A program made the position numbers and the translations under genes. A DNA stretch of 64,000 nucleotides, from NCBI RefSeq assembly GCF_001293565.1, contig NZ_JXMU01000001.1, forward strand, positions 265,476 to 329,475. Direction: 5' to 3'. Below, one piece after another: positions 9,293 to 19,351 of the stretch. Every line of letters starts with the position of its first letter. Positions within the stretch are counted from its first letter, which is position 1. Below the pieces are notes generated by a model. It saw nothing but the letters and a program-made list of their open reading frames with translations, was not told the origin of the DNA and searched no databases. The stretch is from Ahrensia marina (GTDB lineage Bacteria; Pseudomonadota; Alphaproteobacteria; Rhizobiales; Rhizobiaceae).

Positions 9293-9634
9293 ATGAAACA
9301 GTTTTTAAGCAGTTCAGCGATCTATCTGGCCGCAGCAATTGCTGAAATTGCGGGCTGTTTTGCTTTCTGGGCATGGCTGAAAATGGGAAAATCCATTTGG
9401 TGGATTGTGCCCGGCATCGGCGCACTTATTGCTTTTGCATGGCTCCTGACACTCGCCCCCAGCAGCTATGCCGGACGCGCCTATGCGGCCTATGGCGGCG
9501 TTTACATCTCTGCTTCCCTGTTCTGGCTTTGGTGGGTTGAAGGACAGACACCTGACGAATGGGATATGATTGGCGTCGCATTGGCATTCATCGCGGCGGC
9601 CATTATTTTGTTCGCACCGCGCGCAACCGTTTAG
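9293..9634 (+). CDS. YnfA-family small membrane protein
   Basis: A 113-residue inner-membrane protein with four predicted transmembrane helices, matching the UPF0060/YnfA family (about 108 residues). Conserved stretches are [13 protein letters not shown] near the start, the central [15 protein letters not shown] loop, and D.IG near the C-terminal helix. YnfA proteins resemble small multidrug transporters, but physiological substrates are mostly unproven. ATG 9293 gives the family length; the frame stays open upstream to 9272. Confidence 0.9.
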   Translation: MKQFLSSSAIYLAAAIAEIAGCFAFWAWLKMGKSIWWIVPGIGALIAFAWLLTLAPSSYAGRAYAAYGGVYISASLFWLWWVEGQTPDEWDMIGVALAFIAAAIILFAPRATV

Positions 9635-9832
9635 TTGCGGTGCAGGTATTCGAAAAGATGCGCTATTTTACGGAGCCGTAGAGCTAGTACGCGCTGCGCT
9701 TCTTGCATCCACCCACAATGGAGCCTGCCGGTCTCAAGTCCGTAAAACCAACATTGCTAACTTTTCCGCATCGCGTTAACAGAGCCCGACATGCGCAAAG
9801 CCACGCAAATTGTGAGAAAGCCTAAAAACGCA

Positions 9833-10303
9833 ATGTCTGAACCGCGTCTGAAAATCGTTCTGGTAACCCCAGAAATTCCCTACAATACAGGTGCCATCGG
9901 GCGCACATGCGTGGCGTTGAACTTAGAACTCATCCTTATCAAGCCCTATGGCTTTTCGATCGAAGAGAAGGCCGTCCGGCGTGCCGGCATGGATTACTGG
10001 AAACATGTCCAGCTTACACAATATGAAAGCTGGGATGACTTTATAGAAACGCGCAATCCACCGCGCGAAAACCTCTACTTTTTCGAAGAGCACGGTGCCC
10101 AGACCGTCTATGATGCCGACTATAATCAGGACGGCTATCTGGTATTCGGGTGCGAAACCAAGGGTCTGCCGCCCGCCATATTGGACGGCATGGAAGACCG
10201 CGTTTTTAACTTGCCGATGCTCAATCCGGTCGTGCGCTCGCTTAATTTGGCAAACACCGCGACCGCCGTGATTTATCAGGCTTTACGCACGAGATTGAGC
10301 TGA
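9833..10303 (+). CDS. trmL: tRNA (cytidine/uridine-34-2'-O)-methyltransferase TrmL
   Basis: SPOUT-class methyltransferase of 156 residues that methylates the 2'-O of the wobble base of tRNA-Leu isoacceptors using S-adenosylmethionine. Diagnostic features are PEIPYNTGAIGRTC near the N-terminus and the knot region GCETKGLPP followed by NLPMLNPVVRSLNLANTA. Length equals the E. coli enzyme. The start is uncertain: ATG 9833 gives the family length, while an in-frame ATG at 9791 would add 14 basic residues; neither has a strong ribosome site. Confidence 0.93.
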   Translation: MSEPRLKIVLVTPEIPYNTGAIGRTCVALNLELILIKPYGFSIEEKAVRRAGMDYWKHVQLTQYESWDDFIETRNPPRENLYFFEEHGAQTVYDADYNQDGYLVFGCETKGLPPAILDGMEDRVFNLPMLNPVVRSLNLANTATAVIYQALRTRLS

Positions 10304-10342
10304 TGAAAATTGCGCCAGGTCGTTCCCTTCACATTGATGTAA

Positions 10343-10735
10343 TTAGTGTAAACCGTCGAGATAGACTTTAGTGCGCTGGTCTATCATTTCGCCCGTTTTT
10401 GGATCGAACTTTTGTGTCATAACCGTTACCTTTCTGCCTCTTGTGGTAATGGTTTTCGCAGATTTTTTACGGCCTTTTTTATCGTAAGTGATCTCCCACT
10501 CCATGTCCCAGCCTTTTCCTCCTCCAGTGCCGGTTGCAGGTTTTCCGTCCTTATCATAATTGGTCCACATCCAGTCACCATTTGGCCAAGTCACTTTCGT
10601 GCGTTTGAGCTTGCCCTTTTTATCAGTCATGATCTTTAAATCGACCCAAGTCGGCACCAATCCTGTTAAGTGCAGGAATGGAATTGTGCCCTCGTTGGAT
10701 TTATCGCTTTTAAGTTTCTTTGGCGCTTTTGACAT
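10343..10735 (-). CDS. Hypothetical basic protein, 130 residues
   Basis: Function not recognised. The protein is lysine-rich and polar, without signal peptide or membrane segment. Repeated elements such as NYDKDGKPATG and TYDKKGRKK resemble MORN/toxin-repeat-like beta hairpins. A strong ribosome site (AGGAGG) precedes the ATG at 10735, and codon use resembles neighbouring genes, so the reading frame is probably real. It converges with trmL, and no operon partner is seen. Confidence 0.65.
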   Translation of the reverse strand: MSKAPKKLKSDKSNEGTIPFLHLTGLVPTWVDLKIMTDKKGKLKRTKVTWPNGDWMWTNYDKDGKPATGTGGGKGWDMEWEITYDKKGRKKSAKTITTRGRKVTVMTQKFDPKTGEMIDQRTKVYLDGLH

Positions 10736-10926
10736 AGGCTCCTCCTGTAGATTGCTAAAGCCGGACTCCTAAAAAGAAAATTCATGAATAATGTAGCGGT
10801 ATGAGCAGTCCGATATCCCAACCGGTCAGCCAATATACCGCGAAAAAACTTAATGGCGAAATTCGCTCACGCCAGGACAGGTCAGAAGGCCTGTTAAGCA
10901 ATGCAAAGCCTATAAACAAACACAAC

Positions 10927-10952
10927 AAAAAAGGGCCGGTAATCACCGGCCC
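10927..10952 (-). terminator. Rho-independent terminator of the aminotransferase gene
   Basis: On the minus strand, GGGCCGGT, loop GATT and ACCGGCCC form a perfect 8-bp stem followed by six T residues. It lies about 30 bases after the aminotransferase stop. Confidence 0.85.
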
Positions 10953-10980
10953 CCGTTCAATACAACTATTTCAAGTAAAC

Positions 10981-12201
<1,221 letters not shown>

Positions 12202-12408
12202 TTAAAGCCGGAGGCAGGCTGCCTCCAATTCGGGCGCCGTCGCTATGCGCCAATTCTGGGAAAGGTGCAAGCGCCGATGCGCCTTGTACATGTAAACGAG
12301 CGCGAATTGCCGCAAAAATCGAAATTTTCTGTAGCCAGCGAATTCACCAATCGTTAACCATAAATTTAAAGGATTGGGAGAATATGACTCGTCATTCAAA
12401 CGAGTCGG

Positions 12409-13281
12409 ATGGAAATTTTGCAAGAAGCTGTCAACAAACCGGTCGAAAAAGAAGAAGTATCTGCTTGTCTCATGCGCGCAGACGATGGCGCGTGGGTCGG
12501 CAATTATCGCGGTTTCGTGCTGAAAACCGCCTTTCAGCCAATCTTCAGATTTATCGGCGGCAAATTACGCCCCATCGCATTTGAAGGCTTGCTGCGCCCG
12601 CAAAAGGACGACACGCTGATGTTGCCAGGCGCTTTTTTCAACCAGCTCGACGCTGACGAAATCAGCTTGGTCGAAGCGATCTCGCGCACGCTCCATGTAC
12701 GCAACGCCGCATCCCTGCCCGTTCAGGCGCGTCAGTTGTTTTTGAATTTTGATCCGGCCGCCCTTGCCTCGAAATCAACATTTGAGAAAATGGTTGATGA
12801 TCTTGGCACAGAATTGCGCGCATCCGACATCATGCCGAATGCATGCGTGTGCGAGATCATCGAGAGTGCGGCGAAGAACAAAGACGATCTGCGCTATTTT
12901 GTCTATACGCTGCGCGCGCGCGGATATCATATCGCAGTGGATGATTTTGGCGCTCAATCTTCCAATATGGAGCGCATCGAAGATCTGACGCCGGATATCG
13001 TCAAACTTGATGGCCCGATGGTCAAAGCACTGATGGACAGCCCGGACGGTTACAAGCAGCTCAAAGAGCTTATTGCGCGTTTTAAAGAGCTGCGTATTCA
13101 GGTCGTTGCCGAAGGTCTGGAAGCAAGCTGGCAAATCGAGATGGCCGAAAGCGCCGGTGCGCAGATGGTGCAGGGTTTTGCCGCGGCAATACCGCGTATC
13201 GCGCCGGCAGATTTCAGTGAATGGTTTCAGGGAACCAAAGGCTTCCCGATGCCTTCGTTTGGCCGTCCGGCAGCGCGCTGA
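12409..13281 (+). CDS. Stand-alone EAL-domain protein with EGL signature
   Basis: A cytoplasmic 290-residue protein made of one EAL domain. The signature reads EGL (FEGLLR) rather than EAL, keeping the metal-binding glutamate. Other catalytic positions are present: NFDP, EIIES, DDFGAQ, KLD and AEGLEA, with QGF near the end. The loop-6 motif is DFGAQSSN instead of the usual DFGTGYSS, which may weaken activity. It could be a slow c-di-GMP phosphodiesterase or a c-di-GMP receptor. The start is read as ATG 12409. It is divergent from the aminotransferase. Confidence 0.85.
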   Translation: MEILQEAVNKPVEKEEVSACLMRADDGAWVGNYRGFVLKTAFQPIFRFIGGKLRPIAFEGLLRPQKDDTLMLPGAFFNQLDADEISLVEAISRTLHVRNAASLPVQARQLFLNFDPAALASKSTFEKMVDDLGTELRASDIMPNACVCEIIESAAKNKDDLRYFVYTLRARGYHIAVDDFGAQSSNMERIEDLTPDIVKLDGPMVKALMDSPDGYKQLKELIARFKELRIQVVAEGLEASWQIEMAESAGAQMVQGFAAAIPRIAPADFSEWFQGTKGFPMPSFGRPAAR

Positions 13282-13377
13282 ATTCAATTTTCCTGATAGC
13301 CCGCATCAAATAAAATCCATTGCCTGATCACCAAAGTTTGGATCAAAGCAGATGATCGCAATGCTGGAGGCGCGAAC

Positions 13378-13998
13378 GTGCTAAAACTCTATTCCATGCC
13401 ATCTTCGGGCAATTCCTATAAGGTGCGCCTGCTGCTTCACCAGCTTGGCATCTCTTTTGAACATATTGATTGTGAAGTCGGCTCCGGTGTTACGACAAGT
13501 GATTGGTTTCGCGCAAAAAATCCGAATGGAAAAGTACCGCTTCTGGAACTAGAAGACGGACGCCTGATTGCTGAATCCAATGCAATTTTGCTTTATCTGG
13601 CGCATGACAGCGCCTATCTGCCTACGGAGCGATACGCCTGCGCCAAAGTGCATGAATGGTTGTTCTTTGAGCAGAATTTTCACGAAGGCACAATCGCAAC
13701 GCGGCAGGCCATATTTAAATATGAGAACCGCGCGCACTTGCGTACACCTGAGCATCTTGATCCGCTGCTCGTTTCCGGTCACCGTGCACTGGGCGTAATG
13801 GAAGCCCAATTGGAAAAGACACCGTTTATCGCCGGAGACAGCTACACCGTCGCCGATATTGCGCTTTACGCTTACACCCATACAGCGGGTGAAATCGGTA
13901 AATTCGATATGGATCGTTTTCCATTTATTAACAAATGGTTAAAGAAGATTAGCGAACAAAAAGATTACGTGAGCCTCAATTGGCTTCCCGCCACATAA
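13378..13998 (+). CDS. Glutathione S-transferase family protein
   Basis: A 206-residue two-domain GST: thioredoxin-like N-terminal half (about 1-75, with SSGNSYKVRLLL, NPNGKVPLLEL and the glutathione-binding ESNAILLYLA) and a helical C-terminal half (IAGDSYTVADIALYAYTH). It probably conjugates or reduces small electrophiles with glutathione; the substrate is unknown. The start is GTG 13378, supported by GGAGG at 13366-13370. It is downstream of the EAL gene on the same strand, with about 100 bases between. Confidence 0.93.
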   Translation: MLKLYSMPSSGNSYKVRLLLHQLGISFEHIDCEVGSGVTTSDWFRAKNPNGKVPLLELEDGRLIAESNAILLYLAHDSAYLPTERYACAKVHEWLFFEQNFHEGTIATRQAIFKYENRAHLRTPEHLDPLLVSGHRALGVMEAQLEKTPFIAGDSYTVADIALYAYTHTAGEIGKFDMDRFPFINKWLKKISEQKDYVSLNWLPAT

Positions 13999-14098
13999 CA
14001 GCCACAAACTTACCCCGACTTTGCCCAAATACGCGCCTCATGATGCCCCAATTTGATGCAAATTTTATCCAATGAGATAAGAGCTTCAGAGGCAGATC

Positions 14099-14431
14099 AT
14101 GCGTATTTTAAAAAACGAACAGGAAATTGAGCAGGGATATTTCCGCTCTCTCGCAATTGTTGCAGCCACCTTTGTTGTCGCAAATCTGGTTCTCTTTATC
14201 GGCTTTACAACCTCCGCACATGCTCAGGCGCTGGACAGCACCGCCTCCGTAATGCACCTCGCCAAAATGCTGGCTGCCCCTGATGTGACCCCGGATTTTT
14301 CCCTCAGCGGTAGCAATCTTATGGTGTTTGGTGCCATGGGTACCGGCCTTTTGGTGATGGCCGCCGGCTTGGTCGCCATGACTAAAAATCTGGTGCGTGA
14401 TTTGAGCGAACCTGAGAATTCGCGATACTAG
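14099..14431 (+). CDS. Hypothetical membrane protein, 110 residues
   Basis: Not recognised. Two hydrophobic segments are visible (about residues 16-36 and 77-97), the first ending in SAHAQA, which could also be a signal-peptide cleavage site. The segment between is polar. It is followed by a strong terminator, so it is likely a short single-gene transcript. Function unknown. Confidence 0.65.
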   Translation: MRILKNEQEIEQGYFRSLAIVAATFVVANLVLFIGFTTSAHAQALDSTASVMHLAKMLAAPDVTPDFSLSGSNLMVFGAMGTGLLVMAAGLVAMTKNLVRDLSEPENSRY

Positions 14432-14490
14432 CCACACCCTGTGGCTGTGTCCTGGCCCGACATTTCGCCCCCACCAATGCGGGCTTGGAA

Positions 14491-14520
14491 AAAACGCCGG
14501 TGTAACAGCCGGCGTTTTTA
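14491..14520 (+). terminator. Rho-independent terminator, possibly bidirectional
   Basis: AACGCCGG, eight-base loop, CCGGCGTT then TTTA. The A-run on the left side would also serve the minus strand. It ends the transcript of the 110-residue membrane protein and separates it from the DUF1499 gene. Confidence 0.8.
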
Positions 14521-14562
14521 TATGGGGCTTTGAATTGCTTCTAAACTCCTTATATAGGCGGC

Positions 14563-15063
14563 ATGAAAATACTTCTTATTATCGCTCTGGTTCTGTTTTT
14601 GATTGCCCTCGCCTTTGTCGGCTATGGCCGCGAAAAAAGCTGGCAACTCTTTTTCGGCAATGCGGATTTGGGTAAGATTGACCTTGCCAATATTAAACGC
14701 ACGAAAAAACCGCATGATGCACTATTGTGCAGTACAGAGACGTGTCAGTCCGGCGCGAAAATCGATGACAGCTTGCCGACATACAGTGCCAATGCTGAAG
14801 AACTTATCACAATGATTGACAAAGCATTTCAGAATAGCAGCTTGCTTTACGAGCGTGTGGATGACGGTTCAGACCCGGCTTATGCGCGCTATGTAACCCG
14901 CTCTTCCTTGATGCGTTTTCCTGATACGAACCAGTTTTTCGCCATTGATAATGCTGATGGCACGAGCAGCCTGATAGCCTATGCCAGCGCGCAAATTGGC
15001 TATTCGGATGCAGGCGCAAATCTGAAACGCCTAAAATCAATTATTGGCAATTTACCGAATTAA
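14563..15063 (+). CDS. DUF1499 family protein
   Basis: A 166-residue protein with one N-terminal transmembrane helix (residues 2-20) and a periplasmic domain matching DUF1499: LPTYSANAEEL, the RYVTRSSLMRFPD stretch and the closing SAQIGYSDAGANLKRL. The family has no established biochemical role. Two cysteines (CSTETC) may form a disulfide. It converges with and slightly overlaps the HD-domain gene (stop codons overlap by four bases). Confidence 0.8.
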   Translation: MKILLIIALVLFLIALAFVGYGREKSWQLFFGNADLGKIDLANIKRTKKPHDALLCSTETCQSGAKIDDSLPTYSANAEELITMIDKAFQNSSLLYERVDDGSDPAYARYVTRSSLMRFPDTNQFFAIDNADGTSSLIAYASAQIGYSDAGANLKRLKSIIGNLPN

Positions 15064-15653
15064 GCATCGCGCCAGGCGGCCCGCCCTTCGCTTCGTTCTT
15101 GCGTTTCCGTATCGATAATCGCGCGGATCGCCTTGAGCAAATCGTGCCCGCCGGTTCTCTCAACGCCATATGTCAGATTAAACGCATAATCGAAATCAGA
15201 CGCATTATCGCCCTGCGTGTGCTGCAAAATGGTTTCCAGCTTGTCGAAACCTTTGGCCAGACGCGCTTCGTTGGTTTCGCCGGCATCATATTCCAGCCAT
15301 AGCGCGACAATCTCCTGACCGACCTCACCACCGTGAATATCGCCCAGTTTTTGCACATCGCGATATTCAATATCGCGCCGGTCGGAACCAGGTGACTGTT
15401 CAGTTGCCGGTACATCACCCGCATATGCTTCACCCAGATCATGAATGAGGCACATTTTCAGGAGTTTGAGATGATCGACTTCCGGAACTAGATCACTGAA
15501 CACCATAACCATCAGGCATAAACGCCATGTATGTTCTGCGGTGCTTTCACGCCGTCCTTGGCTTGTGACTCCGCTGCGCAAGACATCCTTCAAGCGTTCT
15601 GCTTCACGCAGAAATTCAAGCGATCGTCTCAGGCGCTCCACATCAGCGTTCAT
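15060..15653 (-). CDS. HD-domain phosphohydrolase (YfbR/HDDC2-like)
   Basis: Cytoplasmic 197-residue HD-superfamily protein, similar to 5'-deoxynucleotidases of the YfbR/HDDC2 type. Metal ligands are His41 (STAEHTW), His70-Asp71 (LIHDLGE) and a later aspartate (FDKLETILQ). I take ATG 15653, whose first base is the last base of the upstream DUF1176 stop (TGATG), a usual coupling signal; the longer reading from 15668 would need a TTG. Substrate is probably a deoxynucleoside monophosphate, by family only. Confidence 0.88.
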   Translation of the reverse strand: MNADVERLRRSLEFLREAERLKDVLRSGVTSQGRRESTAEHTWRLCLMVMVFSDLVPEVDHLKLLKMCLIHDLGEAYAGDVPATEQSPGSDRRDIEYRDVQKLGDIHGGEVGQEIVALWLEYDAGETNEARLAKGFDKLETILQHTQGDNASDFDYAFNLTYGVERTGGHDLLKAIRAIIDTETQERSEGRAAWRDA

Positions 15654-16765
15654 CAGTTTATTGGCCAAAGCTTTTCGTAATCAGACAGATCTTCTTTATA
15701 AATGCCGTCACAGGCGTCTTTTTCGAGCGCTTCGACAAGCACAAACCGGTAGGTTCCGGCATCATCCGTCAGCTTCCAACGGTTGCTTGATCCGCAATCT
15801 CCAAGACCCCGCCCCTTGAAAAAGGCGTAAAGCTCGCGCACTTCACCATCCCAGACAATATTCCATGCAAGCTGGCTCACACTAGGGCCCTCTTCCGTCA
15901 TCACCGGCAGTGCCAACGGTGTGAAATTATCACCGTTTTGCAACCAAAAAGCATAAGGGAAATTATATGCGCCCGCATAACCACATGGCAGTGCGATCAG
16001 GGCAGAAGTCTCATCAAGGCTTGCTGAAAAGCCGCCATTAATTCCACGTACTTTATCGTTGGTTTGATTGCTGCAACGTCCGGTTTCCTTCCCGAAATAA
16101 GAAGACAACGCGGCGGGTACATCTGACCAGCTTTTATAGTTCGCGACATTGGCCTCATCAGCAACAGCCCCCGCTTCTGTAGGCACATTCGCACTTAAAG
16201 CCATAAAAGCATTGTCTGCACCAATTCTGCCCTGCACTTCATCAGCAAAGATAAACCCGGCCGTAATTCCGGAAAGCGAGAACGGTGCTGTCGTGCGCCC
16301 GGATCGTGTCGTGTAGCTGATTTGAATCTGTTTGCCTTGGCGCACAGCCTTCATCAGTTTGGTGACATTTTCCTGATCGCTATAAAGATATTCATAGGTT
16401 GCCGCACGATAGCTGAGCATCGACACATCAAGTTCCAGCACCATTTGCCCGTCAACGAGAAAGCGTACATCGCTGCCGCCGCGCAAAGCAGGACGCACAC
16501 TGATAACCATCTGCACCTGCGCATCAGGCGCAGCGGACCGCCGGAAACCGAAGCTTGAAAGCGACACACTGCGGTTTGCAATATAGATATTGCAAAGCAA
16601 CGCATTGTTACATGACACATTGACATCGCGCACACGCTTGAACTGGTTGGCATGGGCGCTGTTTTGCCCCAACCCGATAAGCAACATTGCGCAAAAGGTC
16701 ACCGCCCACAGCGCTAGCGTCGCACTTCTGTTTAGACTTGTCATTTGGGTCATGCTGAATGGCAC
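15653..16765 (-). CDS. DUF1176 family periplasmic protein
   Basis: A 370-residue exported protein: signal peptide ending near SAHA-NQF (about residue 39) and a DUF1176 domain with paired cysteines and the C-terminal motif GRGLGDCGSSNRWKL typical of the family. Function is unknown; family members are periplasmic and cysteine-rich. The start may be the ATG at 16765 or an internal ATG at 16753. It is translationally coupled to the HD gene by a one-base overlap. Confidence 0.85.
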   Translation of the reverse strand: MPFSMTQMTSLNRSATLALWAVTFCAMLLIGLGQNSAHANQFKRVRDVNVSCNNALLCNIYIANRSVSLSSFGFRRSAAPDAQVQMVISVRPALRGGSDVRFLVDGQMVLELDVSMLSYRAATYEYLYSDQENVTKLMKAVRQGKQIQISYTTRSGRTTAPFSLSGITAGFIFADEVQGRIGADNAFMALSANVPTEAGAVADEANVANYKSWSDVPAALSSYFGKETGRCSNQTNDKVRGINGGFSASLDETSALIALPCGYAGAYNFPYAFWLQNGDNFTPLALPVMTEEGPSVSQLAWNIVWDGEVRELYAFFKGRGLGDCGSSNRWKLTDDAGTYRFVLVEALEKDACDGIYKEDLSDYEKLWPIN

Positions 16766-16946
16766 CTGTTGATCTCATCAGTTTATTTGGGAAAGTCATA
16801 GTCAAACTTCCAGTGCGACTTGAAGTCCCGTAAACCTGACTACCATCGTGGGCAGAAATGCGCTTGAGAACAAGAGGCAAGCGTGCAAAAGACCAACAAG
16901 TTTTATATTCGCTCAATTAAGCTTACTCGGACAGGATTATCACAAA

Positions 16947-17870
16947 ATGCGCCGTATCTACGCCAATCTCTTATTACTGCTTGTCGGTGCTGTCTGGGGC
17001 ATGGGATTTGTGGCGCAATCAACCGCGATGGACGCTATTGAACCGGTATTTTTCACCGGCATACGTTTTCTGGCGGCAGCAATTGCGGTCCTTCCCTTTG
17101 CGATTTGGGAGCAGAAACGCCGCGCGCGCAAAGCACCTGAAAACGGGCCGATTTTAACGCGCAAGAATCTTGTCAATTATATCATTTTGGGTGCGATCCT
17201 GTTCAGTGCTTTGGGAACGCAGCAAATTGGCCTTTTGACAACTTCCGTCACCAATTCCGGCTTCCTGACCGGCGTGTATGTCGTTATGGTCCCCGTGCTT
17301 GGTTTGCTTGTATTACGCCAGGTGCCACATGCGATCATCTGGCCTGCATCCGCACTGACTTTGACGGGCATCTTCCTGCTGTCCGGCGGCAGTTTGACCG
17401 GACTGACAACCGGCGATTACTGGACCATTATTTGTGCCGTCTTATGGGCCTGCCATGTTCTTTTTCTTGGACGTGTTCTGAGTCAGAAAGACGACGCGAA
17501 AGCGCCTTTCACTTTGGCAACAATACAATTTTTCACCTGCGCTGTACTCGGCCTGGTGCTGGCAGCTTTCTTTGAAAATGTCTCATGGGCAAGCGTTGTT
17601 GCTGCCGCGCCGGAAATCCTGTTTGCCGGTGTGATGTCCGGCGGGGTCGCCTTTACCCTGCAGGCGGTAGCCCAGCAATATACAACCGCGCCTCAAGCCG
17701 CGATCTTCATGTCATCAGAAGCATTGTTTGCGGCGCTGTTCGGCGCAATCATTTTGGGAGAGCGCATCGGCTTTTCCGGCTATATCGGATGCCTGTTGAT
17801 CTTCACAGCCATGCTGGCCGTTGAAATTATCCCCATGCTGCGGCTGCGTGCCCGCCCTCAAATTTCGTAA
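16947..17870 (+). CDS. EamA/DMT-family transporter
   Basis: Inner-membrane protein of 307 residues with ten predicted helices arranged as two EamA repeats (about residues 5-145 and 155-295). Motifs such as WGMGFVAQSTAMD in helix 1 and SSEALFAALFGAIILGERI in helix 9 are typical of RhaT/RarD-type metabolite exporters. The substrate cannot be predicted. ATG 16947 follows AGGA; an upstream in-frame ATG at 16848 would add a 33-residue polar tail and is less likely. Divergent from the DUF1176 gene. Confidence 0.9.
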   Translation: MRRIYANLLLLLVGAVWGMGFVAQSTAMDAIEPVFFTGIRFLAAAIAVLPFAIWEQKRRARKAPENGPILTRKNLVNYIILGAILFSALGTQQIGLLTTSVTNSGFLTGVYVVMVPVLGLLVLRQVPHAIIWPASALTLTGIFLLSGGSLTGLTTGDYWTIICAVLWACHVLFLGRVLSQKDDAKAPFTLATIQFFTCAVLGLVLAAFFENVSWASVVAAAPEILFAGVMSGGVAFTLQAVAQQYTTAPQAAIFMSSEALFAALFGAIILGERIGFSGYIGCLLIFTAMLAVEIIPMLRLRARPQIS

Positions 17871-18192
17871 CAGCCGGTCAACTCCGTAATCTGCAGAAAG
17901 TTTGTGATCGCTCAGACTTGCCGCGAAAACCGGCAAGGCTGGAATTGTGGCTGCATAGGCCCTTTTCACTTGCCCGAAAACGCAGCGGGAAATCAGTAAA
18001 TGCGGCAATCTTCCGCCGAATAAGGCGGAATTATGTCGTTGTTTTTGCTATTCTTTTTTACATTTAGTGATTTGAAATTCGTCCACGCGCAGTCCATTTT
18101 CACTGAGCGGAACGGATGAATGTCTCGACCCCCAACCCTAATAGTTCAGACGGGCCGCAACTTTAAATGTTCAACTGAAAAGGAACACAACG
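17871..18192. other. Intergenic region with two hairpins
   Basis: About 320 bases without a gene. Two inverted repeats are visible: CTTGCCG/CGGCAAG at 17917-17937 and TTCCGCC/GGCGGAA at 18011-18030. Neither is followed by a long T-run, though the second precedes a T-rich stretch at 18041-18061. They may end the EamA transcript or lie in the leader of the DUF1344 gene. No ORF or RNA gene is supported. Confidence 0.5.
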
Positions 18193-18441
18193 ATGAAAAA
18201 ACTACTATCCGCAGCTCTTGTAAGTGCATCCGTACTTGGCGCAACAGTGCCGGGCTTTGCCGGTGAAGGCGAAGGCGTCGTAGCCGCCATCGAGCCGGCA
18301 ACAGGCACAATTATGCTGGAAGATGGTACAGCGTGGACAGTGGGAGCAGATGTTGATGTATCAGCGCTCGCTGTCGGTGATTCAATCAAGGTGACATATG
18401 AAGACGGCACAACAGTGCTGACATCTGTTGAAAAGATGTAA
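18193..18441 (+). CDS. DUF1344-like small secreted protein
   Basis: An 82-residue protein with a signal peptide (cleavage near GFA-GEG, residue 23) and a small beta-rich domain with the pattern GVVAAIEPATGTIMLEDGTAW that matches DUF1344 of Rhizobiales. AAAGGAA precedes the ATG. Function unknown; periplasmic. A second, related gene lies 167 bases downstream, suggesting an old tandem duplication. Confidence 0.75.
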   Translation: MKKLLSAALVSASVLGATVPGFAGEGEGVVAAIEPATGTIMLEDGTAWTVGADVDVSALAVGDSIKVTYEDGTTVLTSVEKM

Positions 18442-18607
18442 AACGACAAATTCGGCGGTGGGCAGCAATGGCTGCCTGCCGTCTTTCGGCCATTAATACA
18501 TTGCTTAATGCAGCTCACTGGCATCCTTCCCTAGCCTGACATCATCCTGCCCGGCAGAGCTTAATGGTAAGCTTTATGTATCCGGCACAACCGAGTGGAA
18601 ATGACCG

Positions 18608-18850
18608 ATGAAAAAACTTGTTCTTGCATTAATTGTTATTAGCGCAACGACCATCAACGCTGCTTATTCAGCAGAAATTCAAGGCACTGTCGAGAGCGTG
18701 GATCTCGACAATATGATGATCACGCTTGCCGATGGCAATGAATACAAGGTGTCGCAGGACATACCCTTGGATTTACTTGCCGAAGGCGCCAATGTCATCC
18801 TCAACACGGATGATGACGGAACCGCAACTGACATCATGTTGATTGATTAA
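18608..18850 (+). CDS. DUF1344-like small secreted protein (paralog)
   Basis: An 80-residue secreted protein with a signal peptide ending near AYS-AEI and the same fold pattern as the upstream gene (GTVESVDLDNMMITLADGNEY). The C-terminal half carries an acidic patch (NTDDDGTATD). It is closer to typical DUF1344 than its neighbour. Function unknown. Confidence 0.78.
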   Translation: MKKLVLALIVISATTINAAYSAEIQGTVESVDLDNMMITLADGNEYKVSQDIPLDLLAEGANVILNTDDDGTATDIMLID

Positions 18851-18919
18851 GTCACACCACCACAAAAGTCTGGACTTCGCACAGCTGTTACCTACGATGT
18901 AAAAAAACGGAGGAACACA

Positions 18920-19324
18920 ATGCCAGCGACCAAGACCGATAAGCCACGCGGCGAATTGACGATACGCACACTGGCCATGCCCGGCGACACCAATGCAGCC
19001 GGTGACATTTTCGGTGGATGGGTTATGGCTCAGATGGATTTGGCCTGCGGCATCCGCGGTGCGGAACGGGCGGGCGGCCGCATTGTCACAGCCGCCGTCA
19101 ATGAGATGTCCTTTACCAGCCCTGTTAAAGTTGGCGACACGCTTTCCATCTATTCCGACATTGAAAAAATCGGCAATACCTCAATGGTGCTCTATATCGA
19201 AGCATGGGCCCAGCGCTACCTGACCGACAGGAGCGAACGGGTTACTTTCGCGCGCTTTACGATGGTCGCCATCGATGCCTACGGCAAACCAACCAAAATC
19301 CCGCCCCTACTGGATGTAGAATAA
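18920..19324 (+). CDS. Acyl-CoA thioesterase, YciA type
   Basis: A 134-residue single hotdog-fold thioesterase that hydrolyses acyl-CoA to free acid and CoA in the cytoplasm. Key features are GDIFGGWVMAQMDLACGI, with the catalytic aspartate of the hotdog helix, and VNEMSFTSPVKVGDTL. Length fits YciA (about 132). AGGAACACA precedes the ATG. It converges with the extensin-like gene. Confidence 0.92.
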   Translation: MPATKTDKPRGELTIRTLAMPGDTNAAGDIFGGWVMAQMDLACGIRGAERAGGRIVTAAVNEMSFTSPVKVGDTLSIYSDIEKIGNTSMVLYIEAWAQRYLTDRSERVTFARFTMVAIDAYGKPTKIPPLLDVE

Positions 19325-19351
19325 TCGCGGGGGCGCAGCCAGCCCCAACAA

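Noticed and set aside
17871..18192. A structured RNA or riboswitch before the DUF1344 gene
   Set aside because: Two short hairpins are present, but no known riboswitch core or conserved RNA pattern is visible.
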